From Spirochaetales bacterium (GTDB lineage: Bacteria > Spirochaetota > Spirochaetia > DSM-27196 > SLST01): a stretch of DNA of 14,217 bases. Of the stretch, positions 5,886 through 13,151 are shown piece after piece. Made by a program: the position numbers and the translations under genes. Location of the stretch: assembly GCA_028284845.1 (NCBI GenBank), contig JANQQY010000466.1, positions 1 to 14,217 on the forward strand, read 5' to 3'. Each line of letters begins with the position of its first letter. Within the stretch, counting starts at the first letter, position 1. The notes beneath the pieces are model-generated. The model saw only the letters and a list, made by a program, of their open reading frames with translations. It made no database searches and was not told where the DNA came from.

Positions 5886-7287
5886 GATCGATTGCCTCCT
5901 TGATCTCGGCCATCCGGGACTTGGAAAGTGGGTAGAAGAGCATAAGAACAAAACCGATCAACGCGATTCCCGCCGAGACAAGGGTCATGACAGACTTCAC
6001 TCCCGCCGCAGCCTCCGGAGTCTGTGACGCGGCGAGCGGCGCGAAGCCGACCGCGGCCAAAGAGAGATTGAGGACGACGGCACCCACGCCGCCTGCCGTC
6101 TTCTTCATGAGGGTCGCAGTGGAGGAAACGATTCCGCCCTGGTGCTTACCGGTCCTGAAGGTCGAGTAGTCGACGCAATCCGCGATCAGCGTCCAGATCA
6201 GAACGGCTCCCAGACCAATTCCCATCATGCGCATGCCGGAAGGGATCAACATCAGACCGATCCGATCCTCCGGGATGAAGTACCACACGATCGAGGCAAC
6301 GATGTAGAGCGGGAGGGCGATGAGGATGGCCGTCTTCTTCTCAAACTTGATCGCGATGGGGACCATACCAAACGAGAGAAGAGCGCCGATCGCTGCAACT
6401 GCGGTGAACTGTACCACTCGGTCACCTTGCCCAAGAACGTTCAGCACATAGTAGGTCACCGAACCCTCGACAACCTCGAGCACGGCAATGACGAACCAGG
6501 TGAGCGAAACCAGGATGAGCGGCCCGTTACCCAGAACGGCGTCGACTCGTTCCTTCCATGTGATCGCGGAGTCAGGCGCCTGGGTGTACTTCACGGTCGA
6601 AGTACTTCTGTAGGCGACGAGCGAAAGCCCGGTGAGCAGTCCGGCTCCGATGATCGCGACGATGAGAAATCCCTGCGCGCTCACACCTTCGTCGCTGATG
6701 GCGATTGCGGGCACCAGAAAGGCCGGGGTCATTCCGGCGAAGACGGTCATGATCGATCGAATGGTAACGAGTCGGGTCCTCTCATTCGGGTCATCCGTGA
6801 TGGTGGCCATCATCGCCATATAGGGGACGTTCACAAAGGTGTATGCCATTCCAAACGCGACATAGACGACGCCGGCATAGGCGGTGAGAAGCCATCCGGA
6901 AAGCCCCGGATTCGTATAGAGGAGCACGACGGTCACGGCCAGGGGCGCGATTCCCCACAACAGGTAGGGGCGGTAGCGACCGCGGGGATCGTCATTCCTG
7001 TCGACAAGCGCCCCCATGATAGGGTCGTTCACTCCGTCCCAGATCCTTCCGACAAGCATGATCACCGCGACGGTTGAAAGCCCGAGTCCAAGAACGTTTG
7101 TGAAGAAGAGGTTGATGAACCTGGATGTCATGAGAAGGACGAACTCAAAGCCCACCGTGCCCAGGGCGTATCCCCAGATGACCTTTCTCGGGACGCGATG
7201 GGTCGTTTCGCCGCCTGTCTCATCTACTGCGTTTGGTGCGTTCGCGACCAGATCGTTTGATACCTCAGTCACGTCTTCACTTCGCAT
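5872..7287 (-). CDS. GPH-family sugar:cation symporter (MelB-like)
   Basis: A 471-residue inner-membrane transporter of the glycoside-pentoside-hexuronide family within the MFS fold, with about twelve hydrophobic segments. The RIWDGVNDPIMG block (Asp84 and Asp88) matches the cation-site helix of MelB (Asp55 and Asp59), and RGRYRPYLLWG follows as in the family. It should import a small glycoside with Na+ or H+. The ATG at 7287 with GGAGG five bases upstream is preferred to a GTG four codons earlier, which would overlap that ribosome-binding site. It overlaps the rhamnosidase gene by 19 bases and the sulfatase gene by 14, so the genes are translationally coupled. With all partner enzymes lacking signal peptides, it is the entry step for short (probably sulfated) oligosaccharides or glycosides. 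Confidence 0.92.
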   Translation of the reverse strand: MRSEDVTEVSNDLVANAPNAVDETGGETTHRVPRKVIWGYALGTVGFEFVLLMTSRFINLFFTNVLGLGLSTVAVIMLVGRIWDGVNDPIMGALVDRNDDPRGRYRPYLLWGIAPLAVTVVLLYTNPGLSGWLLTAYAGVVYVAFGMAYTFVNVPYMAMMATITDDPNERTRLVTIRSIMTVFAGMTPAFLVPAIAISDEGVSAQGFLIVAIIGAGLLTGLSLVAYRSTSTVKYTQAPDSAITWKERVDAVLGNGPLILVSLTWFVIAVLEVVEGSVTYYVLNVLGQGDRVVQFTAVAAIGALLSFGMVPIAIKFEKKTAILIALPLYIVASIVWYFIPEDRIGLMLIPSGMRMMGIGLGAVLIWTLIADCVDYSTFRTGKHQGGIVSSTATLMKKTAGGVGAVVLNLSLAAVGFAPLAASQTPEAAAGVKSVMTLVSAGIALIGFVLMLFYPLSKSRMAEIKEAIDHAGA

Positions 7288-9983
7288 GTGTACCTCCACG
7301 TCCCGCTCCCGGCTCGGTGCTCGTCACTCCCGTCAGGCAACAGAATGTTCGCTGTTGTGTTCGCCGGCACGTCCACTTCCAACTCAAAACGATCGCCAAC
7401 CAGCGTCCATTCAGATCGGATGGGCCCATAGGACGATCGAACCACGGCACGTGCGTGCGTCAGACCACCACCGGGTCGCGGCGCGAACCGAATCTCCTTG
7501 TACCCCGGCTGGTCGAGGTCGATTCCCGCGATAGCACGATAGAACCACTCAACGACCGCCCCCTTTGAGTAGTGGTTGTGCGATCCCTGATCGATCTCTC
7601 CGCTCGTCGCTATCGACTCCCAGCCCTCCCACATCGTGGTAGCGCCCGCACGCACGCTGTAGAGCCACGAAGGTGGCGTCTCTTGCTTGAGGAGCCGGTA
7701 GGCAACGTCAAGTCGGCCGTGGTCCGCAAGAACTCCAAGGAGCATCCCGCTCGAGAGAAATCCAGTCCCAAGATGATCGTCGGCCTCTTCAATGAGACGG
7801 ACTAGATGACCGACCGCTGCTTCGACCCGGTCGTGCGGCACGAGGCCAAAGGCAAGAGCCCGGACGTAGGACGCCTGTCGGTCGGGCTTGATGCGACCGT
7901 CCGCAGCAACAAATACCTCGCCGTAGGCGCGCGCGACCTCCTGTGCTTGATCACGATAGGTCGCACTCTCGTCATCTCGGCCGAGCACGCGTGCGATCTC
8001 AGCCATAAGGTCCAGACTGTGTTTGTAGTAGGCGGAGGCGACGACCGGATTCGAGACAAGGAAGCTCTTGATCACGCCGGCGAAAAGCTTTGGCATTGAG
8101 ACATCGGGCTCGAGCCACTCCCCAAAGTGGAAGCCGGTGTCCCAGAGCACTCGCAGATTCTTCCGATAGGTCTTGCTCAGCAAGTAACGAAAAGTGAATC
8201 TTCTCCTCCAGTTCACCTTGGACACCATCTCTTGGATGTATCCCATCCAGGCGAGCATGCTGGGGTACTGTTCCTCGAGCACTCGCCGGTCCCCGTACAC
8301 CTGATAGAGAGTCCACGGAATGATAACCGCTGCGTCGCCCCATCCGGATGAACCGCTGGTCCCGCTGAAGATAAGATGTCTCCGACCCGATGCCTCGTAG
8401 AATGCCGGTATCATTCCCGGGACGCTCCCGCTCGCTGCCTGGTCGGCTGCGACGTCGCGGAGCCACTTGGCCAGAAACCGATGCGAGTCCATCAGGGTGC
8501 ATGCCGTCCTGGCGAAGATCTGCGCATCTCCTGTCCAGCCGGCACGCTCGCGCGTTGGGCAGTCGGTTGGGATGTCCATGAAGTTGCCCTTCTGGCTCCA
8601 GAGCACATTCCGATGGAAGCCGTTGACACGTTCATCCGAGCAGGAAAACTCGCCAAGAGTCTCCATCTCGCTGTAGATCGCAATCGCGGTAAACGCGTCC
8701 GGATCGAGATCTCCAGGAAACCCTTCAACGCCAACGTAACGGAATCCGGCGGTCGCGAAGAACGGCTCGTAGGTTTCAGGGCCGTCGCCGGAGAACGTGT
8801 ATGTGTTTTTCTGCGCAGGCATGTAGACCCCAAGGATCGGGATACGCGTTCCGTCCTCAATCGCAAGGTTTCCTTCGGTGGTGAGAACCTCCCGATGACG
8901 AAGGGTGATGGTCGTCCCGGCCGGCGCTGCGAGGGTGAAACGAACTACGCCGGAGATGTTTTGACCAAAGTCGAGAACGGTCTGGCCATCTGGTGTCGTG
9001 ATCACTTCCTGAACCGAGAGTTCCTCGCAGCGCACCACGGGCGGCCCGTCCTGAGCGATCAGATTGCCGAGTTCGTGACCCGCCTCGTGCACCGAGGACC
9101 AGTGTGAGTCGTCGAACGACGGTCGGTCCCACCCGTTCTGGTGGCGGCGTGCATCGTAGACCTCTCCGTCCTGGAGATCTGATGAGACGATCGGACCGAC
9201 TGCCGTTCTCCAACTCGCATCACTTCCAACAATCACGCGTTCAGCGCCGGAGAGTTCGATCTCGAGCTGAGCGAGAAGCGCGAGCTTCTCACCATAGGTG
9301 TTCCGATGAGACTCGGGTCCAACCTCACCACGCCACCAGCCATCGCCAAGAACGACACCAACAACGTTCTCTCCCGCGCTGAGCAGGTGCGTCACGTCAT
9401 AGGTCTGATACTGGAGCCGGCGATGATAAGAGGTCCATCCAGGCGCAAAGAGATGTGTGCCGACCGGCACCCCGTTGATGGTTGCGCGATAGAGACCGTG
9501 GGAGGTGATGTAGAGTCGAGCGGATTCGACGCTACCGGCGAGCGAAAAACTACGACGCACGAGGGGGGACGGTTGCAACGCGTTCGGATCGATCTCACCT
9601 TCCGGCTCGATCCAACGAGCGACGACGTCTGAGGCGTGAAGGAGCCCCATCTCGAATGGTGCGGGCGAACTCCACTCCGACTCGCGATTGTGATTGTCCC
9701 AGACCTTCACAACGACCTGGTATCTGCCACGACTCTCGAGTGCCTCGCCGCCGTACTCGAAGTGAATCGACTGCGCACTATCGATCCTCCCGGAGTCCCA
9801 GACGACGACCTCAGGTGCGTTTCGTCTGACGACTCGAATCGCTACCGCCTCTTGCACCGTCTCCGACAGTTCGCTGACAAGCTGCCAGCTGAACCGTGGC
9901 GTGCGCACGCCAAGGCCGATCGACTCTCTCATGCCCTCTACACGCAGGCGTTGGACGCGGAGACCTGATCGCCCTGCCGTCAT
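7269..9983 (-). CDS. GH78 alpha-L-rhamnosidase
   Basis: A 904-residue glycoside hydrolase that releases terminal alpha-L-rhamnose. Domain order fits GH78: an N-terminal fibronectin-like region (about 8 to 115), the beta-sandwich region with PGWTSYHRRLQYQTYDVT, VLGDGWWRGEVG and LDFGQNISGVV, an (alpha/alpha)6 catalytic barrel from about 445, and a C-terminal beta domain. The catalytic block DCPTRERAGWTGDAQ has Asp474, Glu479 and Asp486 at the same spacing as Asp567, Glu572 and Asp579 of Bacillus RhaB; Glu479 is the likely general acid. Glu785 in GATTMWEGW is my candidate for the base. The ATG at 9983 overlaps the TetR stop as ATGA, so I reject a start 21 codons upstream. No signal peptide: the enzyme acts inside the cell on imported material. 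It is the second gene of the TetR-led operon. Confidence 0.95.
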   Translation of the reverse strand: MTAGRSGLRVQRLRVEGMRESIGLGVRTPRFSWQLVSELSETVQEAVAIRVVRRNAPEVVVWDSGRIDSAQSIHFEYGGEALESRGRYQVVVKVWDNHNRESEWSSPAPFEMGLLHASDVVARWIEPEGEIDPNALQPSPLVRRSFSLAGSVESARLYITSHGLYRATINGVPVGTHLFAPGWTSYHRRLQYQTYDVTHLLSAGENVVGVVLGDGWWRGEVGPESHRNTYGEKLALLAQLEIELSGAERVIVGSDASWRTAVGPIVSSDLQDGEVYDARRHQNGWDRPSFDDSHWSSVHEAGHELGNLIAQDGPPVVRCEELSVQEVITTPDGQTVLDFGQNISGVVRFTLAAPAGTTITLRHREVLTTEGNLAIEDGTRIPILGVYMPAQKNTYTFSGDGPETYEPFFATAGFRYVGVEGFPGDLDPDAFTAIAIYSEMETLGEFSCSDERVNGFHRNVLWSQKGNFMDIPTDCPTRERAGWTGDAQIFARTACTLMDSHRFLAKWLRDVAADQAASGSVPGMIPAFYEASGRRHLIFSGTSGSSGWGDAAVIIPWTLYQVYGDRRVLEEQYPSMLAWMGYIQEMVSKVNWRRRFTFRYLLSKTYRKNLRVLWDTGFHFGEWLEPDVSMPKLFAGVIKSFLVSNPVVASAYYKHSLDLMAEIARVLGRDDESATYRDQAQEVARAYGEVFVAADGRIKPDRQASYVRALAFGLVPHDRVEAAVGHLVRLIEEADDHLGTGFLSSGMLLGVLADHGRLDVAYRLLKQETPPSWLYSVRAGATTMWEGWESIATSGEIDQGSHNHYSKGAVVEWFYRAIAGIDLDQPGYKEIRFAPRPGGGLTHARAVVRSSYGPIRSEWTLVGDRFELEVDVPANTTANILLPDGSDEHRAGSGTWRYTCEVKT

Positions 9984-10615
9984 CGTTTCTTCGTCTCCCG
10001 CTGAGAACGCGTGGACGTGGCCTGTGTCGCACGAGCGAGTGCACACTCAATGAGTTGCGTAAGTGCACGCTCGGCATCGGCACGGCTGAGTCGATAGACA
10101 TTGCGGTAGAGGTGCCAGGAGTAGTGATCGGTAAGGTGAAGCAGTTGCGTGATCAGGAGCTCCCGATCGGCCGTGCTCGTCGCCTCGAGCTTATTGGAGA
10201 AACACGCCTCGAGCCATTCGCGGTGGCGGCGACGACCGGCGGTAGCAAGTTGTCCTAGTGCGGGGAATCTCGCTGCCTGAAGCTCAAGCGGAACGCCGGG
10301 ATCGCCGGCCTTCTCGTATAAAGAGAAGATCTCGCGAACCACCGTGCGCGGTTCGTGCACAACGTGAAGGAGGTCCGAGTCGCCCGGAGCGAGTGCCGCC
10401 TCAACGTCGGCAAGGGTCAAGGAGCGTACGATCGATTCCTTACTCCCAAAGTGACGCATGATCGATTGGACTGAGACCCCGGCGCGTTCGGCGATGTGCG
10501 CAAGGGTCATCTCGTCGACCCACATCCGATTCAGGAGCCCGATGGTCGCTCCCACGATTCGGCGTCTCGTCTCTTCTTTGATGCTGGCCTGGCGTTTGTA
10601 ATTCGTTGTAGGCAT
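9980..10615 (-). CDS. TetR-family transcriptional regulator, leading gene of the sugar operon
   Basis: A 211-residue repressor. The N-terminal KEETRRRIVGATIGLL helix leads into the helix-turn-helix MTLAHIAERAGVSVQSIMRH (residues 36 to 55), followed by FGSKESIVRSL; the helical C-terminal region (about 70 to 200) would bind an inducer and form the dimer. Its stop overlaps the rhamnosidase start by four bases, so it is co-transcribed with rhamnosidase, symporter and sulfatase and probably controls them. A perfect 33-bp inverted repeat covers its start codon and -10 box, implying autorepression of the whole operon. No Shine-Dalgarno sequence precedes the ATG; the leader would be only a few bases long, and the RNA start lies inside the operator. 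The ligand is likely a sugar-derived intermediate, but this is inference. Confidence 0.92.
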   Translation of the reverse strand: MPTTNYKRQASIKEETRRRIVGATIGLLNRMWVDEMTLAHIAERAGVSVQSIMRHFGSKESIVRSLTLADVEAALAPGDSDLLHVVHEPRTVVREIFSLYEKAGDPGVPLELQAARFPALGQLATAGRRRHREWLEACFSNKLEATSTADRELLITQLLHLTDHYSWHLYRNVYRLSRADAERALTQLIECALARATQATSTRSQRETKKR

Positions 10616-10644
10616 TTGATGTTAATCAGATTAACATCAAATGC
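10612..10644. promoter_or_regulatory. 33-bp perfect inverted repeat, candidate TetR operator
   Basis: GCATTTGATGTTAATC, one central base, then its exact reverse complement: 16-bp arms, 33 bases in all, with no mismatch. It spans the -10 box and the ATG (10615 to 10613) of the TetR gene. The length and symmetry fit TetR-type operators, and the arms contain the smaller repeat GTTAAT-C-A-G-ATTAAC at the centre. It is AT-rich against a GC-rich background. No second copy is seen near the GH2 gene. Confidence 0.8.
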
Positions 10645-10655
10645 GGAGAGGTCAA
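10628..10655 (-). promoter_or_regulatory. Promoter of the TetR-GH78-symporter-sulfatase operon
   Basis: On the minus strand TTGACC (10655 to 10650) and TAATCT (10633 to 10628) are separated by 16 bases. The -10 box lies in the upstream half of the 33-bp inverted repeat, so a bound repressor would exclude RNA polymerase. The start point would fall near 10621, six or so bases before the ATG. Confidence 0.55.
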
Positions 10656-10708
10656 GAGAAATCTTGAGAAGCAATCGACCTCGGCACGGACAGGCTCGAA
10701 ACCAGCCC

Positions 10709-11248
10709 CTACCCCTCATCCTCCTGAGTCATGGGCGCGTAGAAGACCAGATTCGAGTAGTCGTTTTCAACGCCTCTCTCGTCGAGGATTTGCGCGATCG
10801 CACCCCGATGGTGTGTTGCGTGATTCATGAGATGCAGAAGGATATGCGCGAGCTGCATCGTCGTGCGACCTTTCCTACCGGGAAGCGTGATAGGTACCGT
10901 GAACACAGCCTCCTCAGACTCCCGTACAAGCTCCACAAACAGCTCGTCGAGGGAAGCACGATGCTCGGCAAGCTTCTCAAAGTCGCCGTAGAGCTGCGTT
11001 CGCCATCCCGGATGCTCGAACTCCAGGGCGGGTGAATCGAGCGCAGGGAAGTGAACACTGGCCTGCCGCAGCGACGCGAGCCAACCAAGCTCACTCACAA
11101 GGATATGATTCGCAAGACCCATGATCGACGAGAAGTAGGAGCCGGTCTCTTCGTTGAGGAGTGCCTCCGGCGCGCCACGGAGGAGCTTGTACAAGTCTGC
11201 GTTTGCTCCGCGATTATAGGTGACGAGGACGAGCAGCGATTCTTTCAT
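10709..11248 (-). CDS. DinB-family protein
   Basis: A 179-residue four-helix protein of the DinB/YfiT superfamily, metal-binding proteins some of which act as thiol-dependent transferases. The start MKESLLVLVTYNRGANADLY is typical of the family, and the metal histidines are visible as His48 (LANHILVSE) and the pair His143 and His147 (NHATHHRG). The family start argues for the ATG at 11248, not one 20 codons upstream. No Shine-Dalgarno sequence is seen; TATACC lies eight bases upstream of the ATG, so a very short leader is possible. It runs on the same strand as the TetR operon, 93 bases before it, but the TetR gene has its own promoter. It diverges from the GH2 gene. Its substrate cannot be told, and membership in the sugar pathway is not shown. 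Confidence 0.88.
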   Translation of the reverse strand: MKESLLVLVTYNRGANADLYKLLRGAPEALLNEETGSYFSSIMGLANHILVSELGWLASLRQASVHFPALDSPALEFEHPGWRTQLYGDFEKLAEHRASLDELFVELVRESEEAVFTVPITLPGRKGRTTMQLAHILLHLMNHATHHRGAIAQILDERGVENDYSNLVFYAPMTQEDEG

Positions 11249-11369
11249 GTGTGGAGGGTATAGCCGAACCGCTCCTCTGTCAGATAGTCTGCCTCGACGC
11301 TCGATCATAGCAGCTCATCGCGGCGCGCGGCGAATACCGGCGGCGCACGACCAATCCGAAGGAAGCATC

Positions 11370-13118
11370 ATGAACACCCTTCACTACCGCCCACACCTCA
11401 CCAGATCACTTGATGGCTCGTGGGAGTTCGCCTGGCTTGGAGCCGACATCGACCTTCGCGAGGAGGCGCTCGAGTCGGTTGCGGCAGCCGCCGAGTACGC
11501 CGGCACACTATCGGTCCCCGGATGCTTCGACTGCATGCCGGGATACGAGGGAGCGCGTGGAACGGCCGCGATCCGGACGACCTTTGAGACATCGGGCGAA
11601 GCGGCGGGAGTCATTGCCTTTGACGGTCTTGGGATCTGGGCTGCGATCGTGATCGACGGACGACTTGTCGCCACGCACGCGAAGCCCTACTCACCGTTCT
11701 CGGTTCACCTTCCGTCCGGCGTCGCAGGCACAAGCGGGGTGCACGAACTCGTGGTTCTGCTCGACAACAGATTCGACAGCAGACGATCGCCGCTTCAAGA
11801 GAACTACTTCGACTTCTATGCCTACGGCGGCATTTTCCGCCCAGTCGGCTACACGCCCCTTCCTCCCGCCTATTTGTCTGATATAGCGGTTCGCACCATC
11901 TCGACCCGGCCGGCCGCGATTGAGGTCCACATGGTGCTCGGAGGTGAAATGGTCGAATCGACGCCCACATTCGCGGTGGACGGCGAGGAGGCGACAGCAA
12001 CTGAGACCTCCGCGCGAGCGGAGGATGGCTCGCAACGGCCGGACGACCGGACACGGACGTTTACTCTTGAAATCGACGGGGCCGCGGCGCGCCTCTGGTC
12101 GCCTGCCGAACCGGCCATGCACCGACTGACGGTTCGCTTAGGGAGAGACGAATGCACGGTCCCGTTTGGGATTCGGACGGTCGAAGCGCGGGATGGAGAG
12201 GTCCTTCTGAACGGAGACCCCATTCGACTCTTCGGCTGGAACCGTCACGAGGTGCATCCACAGTTCGGTCCGGCACTCCCTCTCGCTCAACTGGAACACG
12301 ATATCCGCCTCATGAAACGAGCCGGAGCCAACTTCGTCCGTGGATCGCACTACCCACAGGACGATCGCTTCCTCGACCTCTGCGATCAACACGGGGTCAT
12401 GGTCTGGGAAGAATCGATCGGCTGGCAGCAGAAGCGCGAGCACTTCACGAACCCGTCATATCAGCGACTGATCAACGAGCAGCAGGCCGAGATGATACGC
12501 GCGCATTTTAACCACCCGGCGATCATCATGTGGGGTTTCCAGAACGAACTTCACAGCGATGAGCCGGAGTCGCGGGCGGCGGTCGAGGCGCTCGCGCGGA
12601 CGACTCGTACCGCTGATCCATATCGGCCCATCACATTTGCCAGCATGAAGTTTCCGCATGACATCTGCCTCGATCTCGTCGACATCGTGAGTCTCAACAC
12701 CTACCCCGGATGGTACGCGTCAGAAGCGGACGAGTACCGGCCGATTGGAGAGATAGAAGAGCGGCTTGTCTATCTGATTGCCGGTCTGAAGGAGCAGGGC
12801 CTTGCCGACAAACCATTTATCGTGAGCGAAATCGGTGCGGGGGCGATCTACGGCTGGAGGGATCCCCAGGGCTCGCATTGGTCCGAGGAGTATCAGGCAG
12901 ATCACCTTGAGGAGGTGTGCCGACAGTTCCTCGCACGCACGGAGATTACCGGGCTCGCACTCTGGCAGTTCTCAGACGGGAGGACCTACGGGAGCGCTCG
13001 CGCTCTGAGCCGACCGCGCAGCTTCAACAACAAGGGGGTCGTCGATGAGTACCGGCGGCCCAAGCGTGCCTACGACCGCGTTCGGAAGCTGATGAGCCGT
13101 TTCAGAGACTCCGAGTGA
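11370..13118 (+). CDS. GH2-family glycosidase, probable beta-glucuronidase
   Basis: A 582-residue retaining GH2 enzyme: N-terminal jelly-roll (about 10 to 165, including GGIFRPVGYTPLP), an immunoglobulin-like domain (about 170 to 270), and a TIM barrel from VLLNGDPIRLFGWNRHEVHP onward. Glu393 in MWGFQNELH is the acid/base and Glu487 in FIVSEIGAG the nucleophile. SFNNKGVV near the end contains Asn553 and Lys555, the N-x-K pair that in E. coli GusA (Asn566, Lys568) grips the uronate carboxylate. Overall length and the spacings between these residues agree with beta-glucuronidases. Some other GH2 proteins may carry a similar NNKG stretch, so specificity is probable, not proven. The ATG at 11370 has AAGGAA about seven bases upstream. 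No signal peptide. It is divergent from DinB, has no copy of the TetR operator, and its regulation is unclear. No promoter could be picked out in the 121 bases upstream. Confidence 0.88.
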   Translation: MNTLHYRPHLTRSLDGSWEFAWLGADIDLREEALESVAAAAEYAGTLSVPGCFDCMPGYEGARGTAAIRTTFETSGEAAGVIAFDGLGIWAAIVIDGRLVATHAKPYSPFSVHLPSGVAGTSGVHELVVLLDNRFDSRRSPLQENYFDFYAYGGIFRPVGYTPLPPAYLSDIAVRTISTRPAAIEVHMVLGGEMVESTPTFAVDGEEATATETSARAEDGSQRPDDRTRTFTLEIDGAAARLWSPAEPAMHRLTVRLGRDECTVPFGIRTVEARDGEVLLNGDPIRLFGWNRHEVHPQFGPALPLAQLEHDIRLMKRAGANFVRGSHYPQDDRFLDLCDQHGVMVWEESIGWQQKREHFTNPSYQRLINEQQAEMIRAHFNHPAIIMWGFQNELHSDEPESRAAVEALARTTRTADPYRPITFASMKFPHDICLDLVDIVSLNTYPGWYASEADEYRPIGEIEERLVYLIAGLKEQGLADKPFIVSEIGAGAIYGWRDPQGSHWSEEYQADHLEEVCRQFLARTEITGLALWQFSDGRTYGSARALSRPRSFNNKGVVDEYRRPKRAYDRVRKLMSRFRDSE

Positions 13119-13127
13119 GTCACTCGG
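13111..13127. other. 17-base perfect palindrome over the GH2 stop codon
   Basis: CCGAGTGA, central G, TCACTCGG: a perfect inverted repeat with 8-bp arms whose left arm ends with the GH2 TGA. As RNA it can form a stem of at least five pairs with a short loop. The convergent kinase gene ends 34 bases beyond its right arm. No T-run follows on either strand, so it is at best a Rho-independent-like pause or a 3'-end stabiliser shared by the two converging genes. Confidence 0.4.
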
Positions 13128-13151
13128 CGCGGCGACTCAAAGCGCGCTGAT

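Noticed and set aside
5886..5951. A start 22 codons upstream for the sulfatase
   Set aside because: The extension is inside the symporter gene and has no family match, whereas the ATG at 5885 has AAGGAGG at good spacing.
6142..7077. A 311-codon open frame on the plus strand opposite the symporter gene
   Set aside because: It is rich in Asp, His, Gly and Arg in a way typical of antisense to a GC-rich gene, resembles no family, and the minus-strand frame is an unmistakable GPH symporter.
8376..9107. A 243-codon plus-strand frame opposite the rhamnosidase
   Set aside because: Antisense to conserved GH78 blocks, including the catalytic one; no domain recognisable and no ribosome-binding site.
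9984..10046. A start 21 codons upstream for the rhamnosidase
   Set aside because: The extension lies inside the TetR gene; the ATG at 9983 overlaps the TetR stop as ATGA, the usual coupled arrangement.
10612..10644. The 33-bp inverted repeat as a transcription terminator of the DinB gene
   Set aside because: It is AT-rich with no T-run after it and overlaps the next gene's -10 box and start codon, which fits an operator much better.
11220..11369. A start 50 codons upstream for the GH2 enzyme
   Set aside because: The extension runs into the DinB gene on the other strand and has no GH2 similarity; the ATG at 11370 has a good ribosome-binding site.
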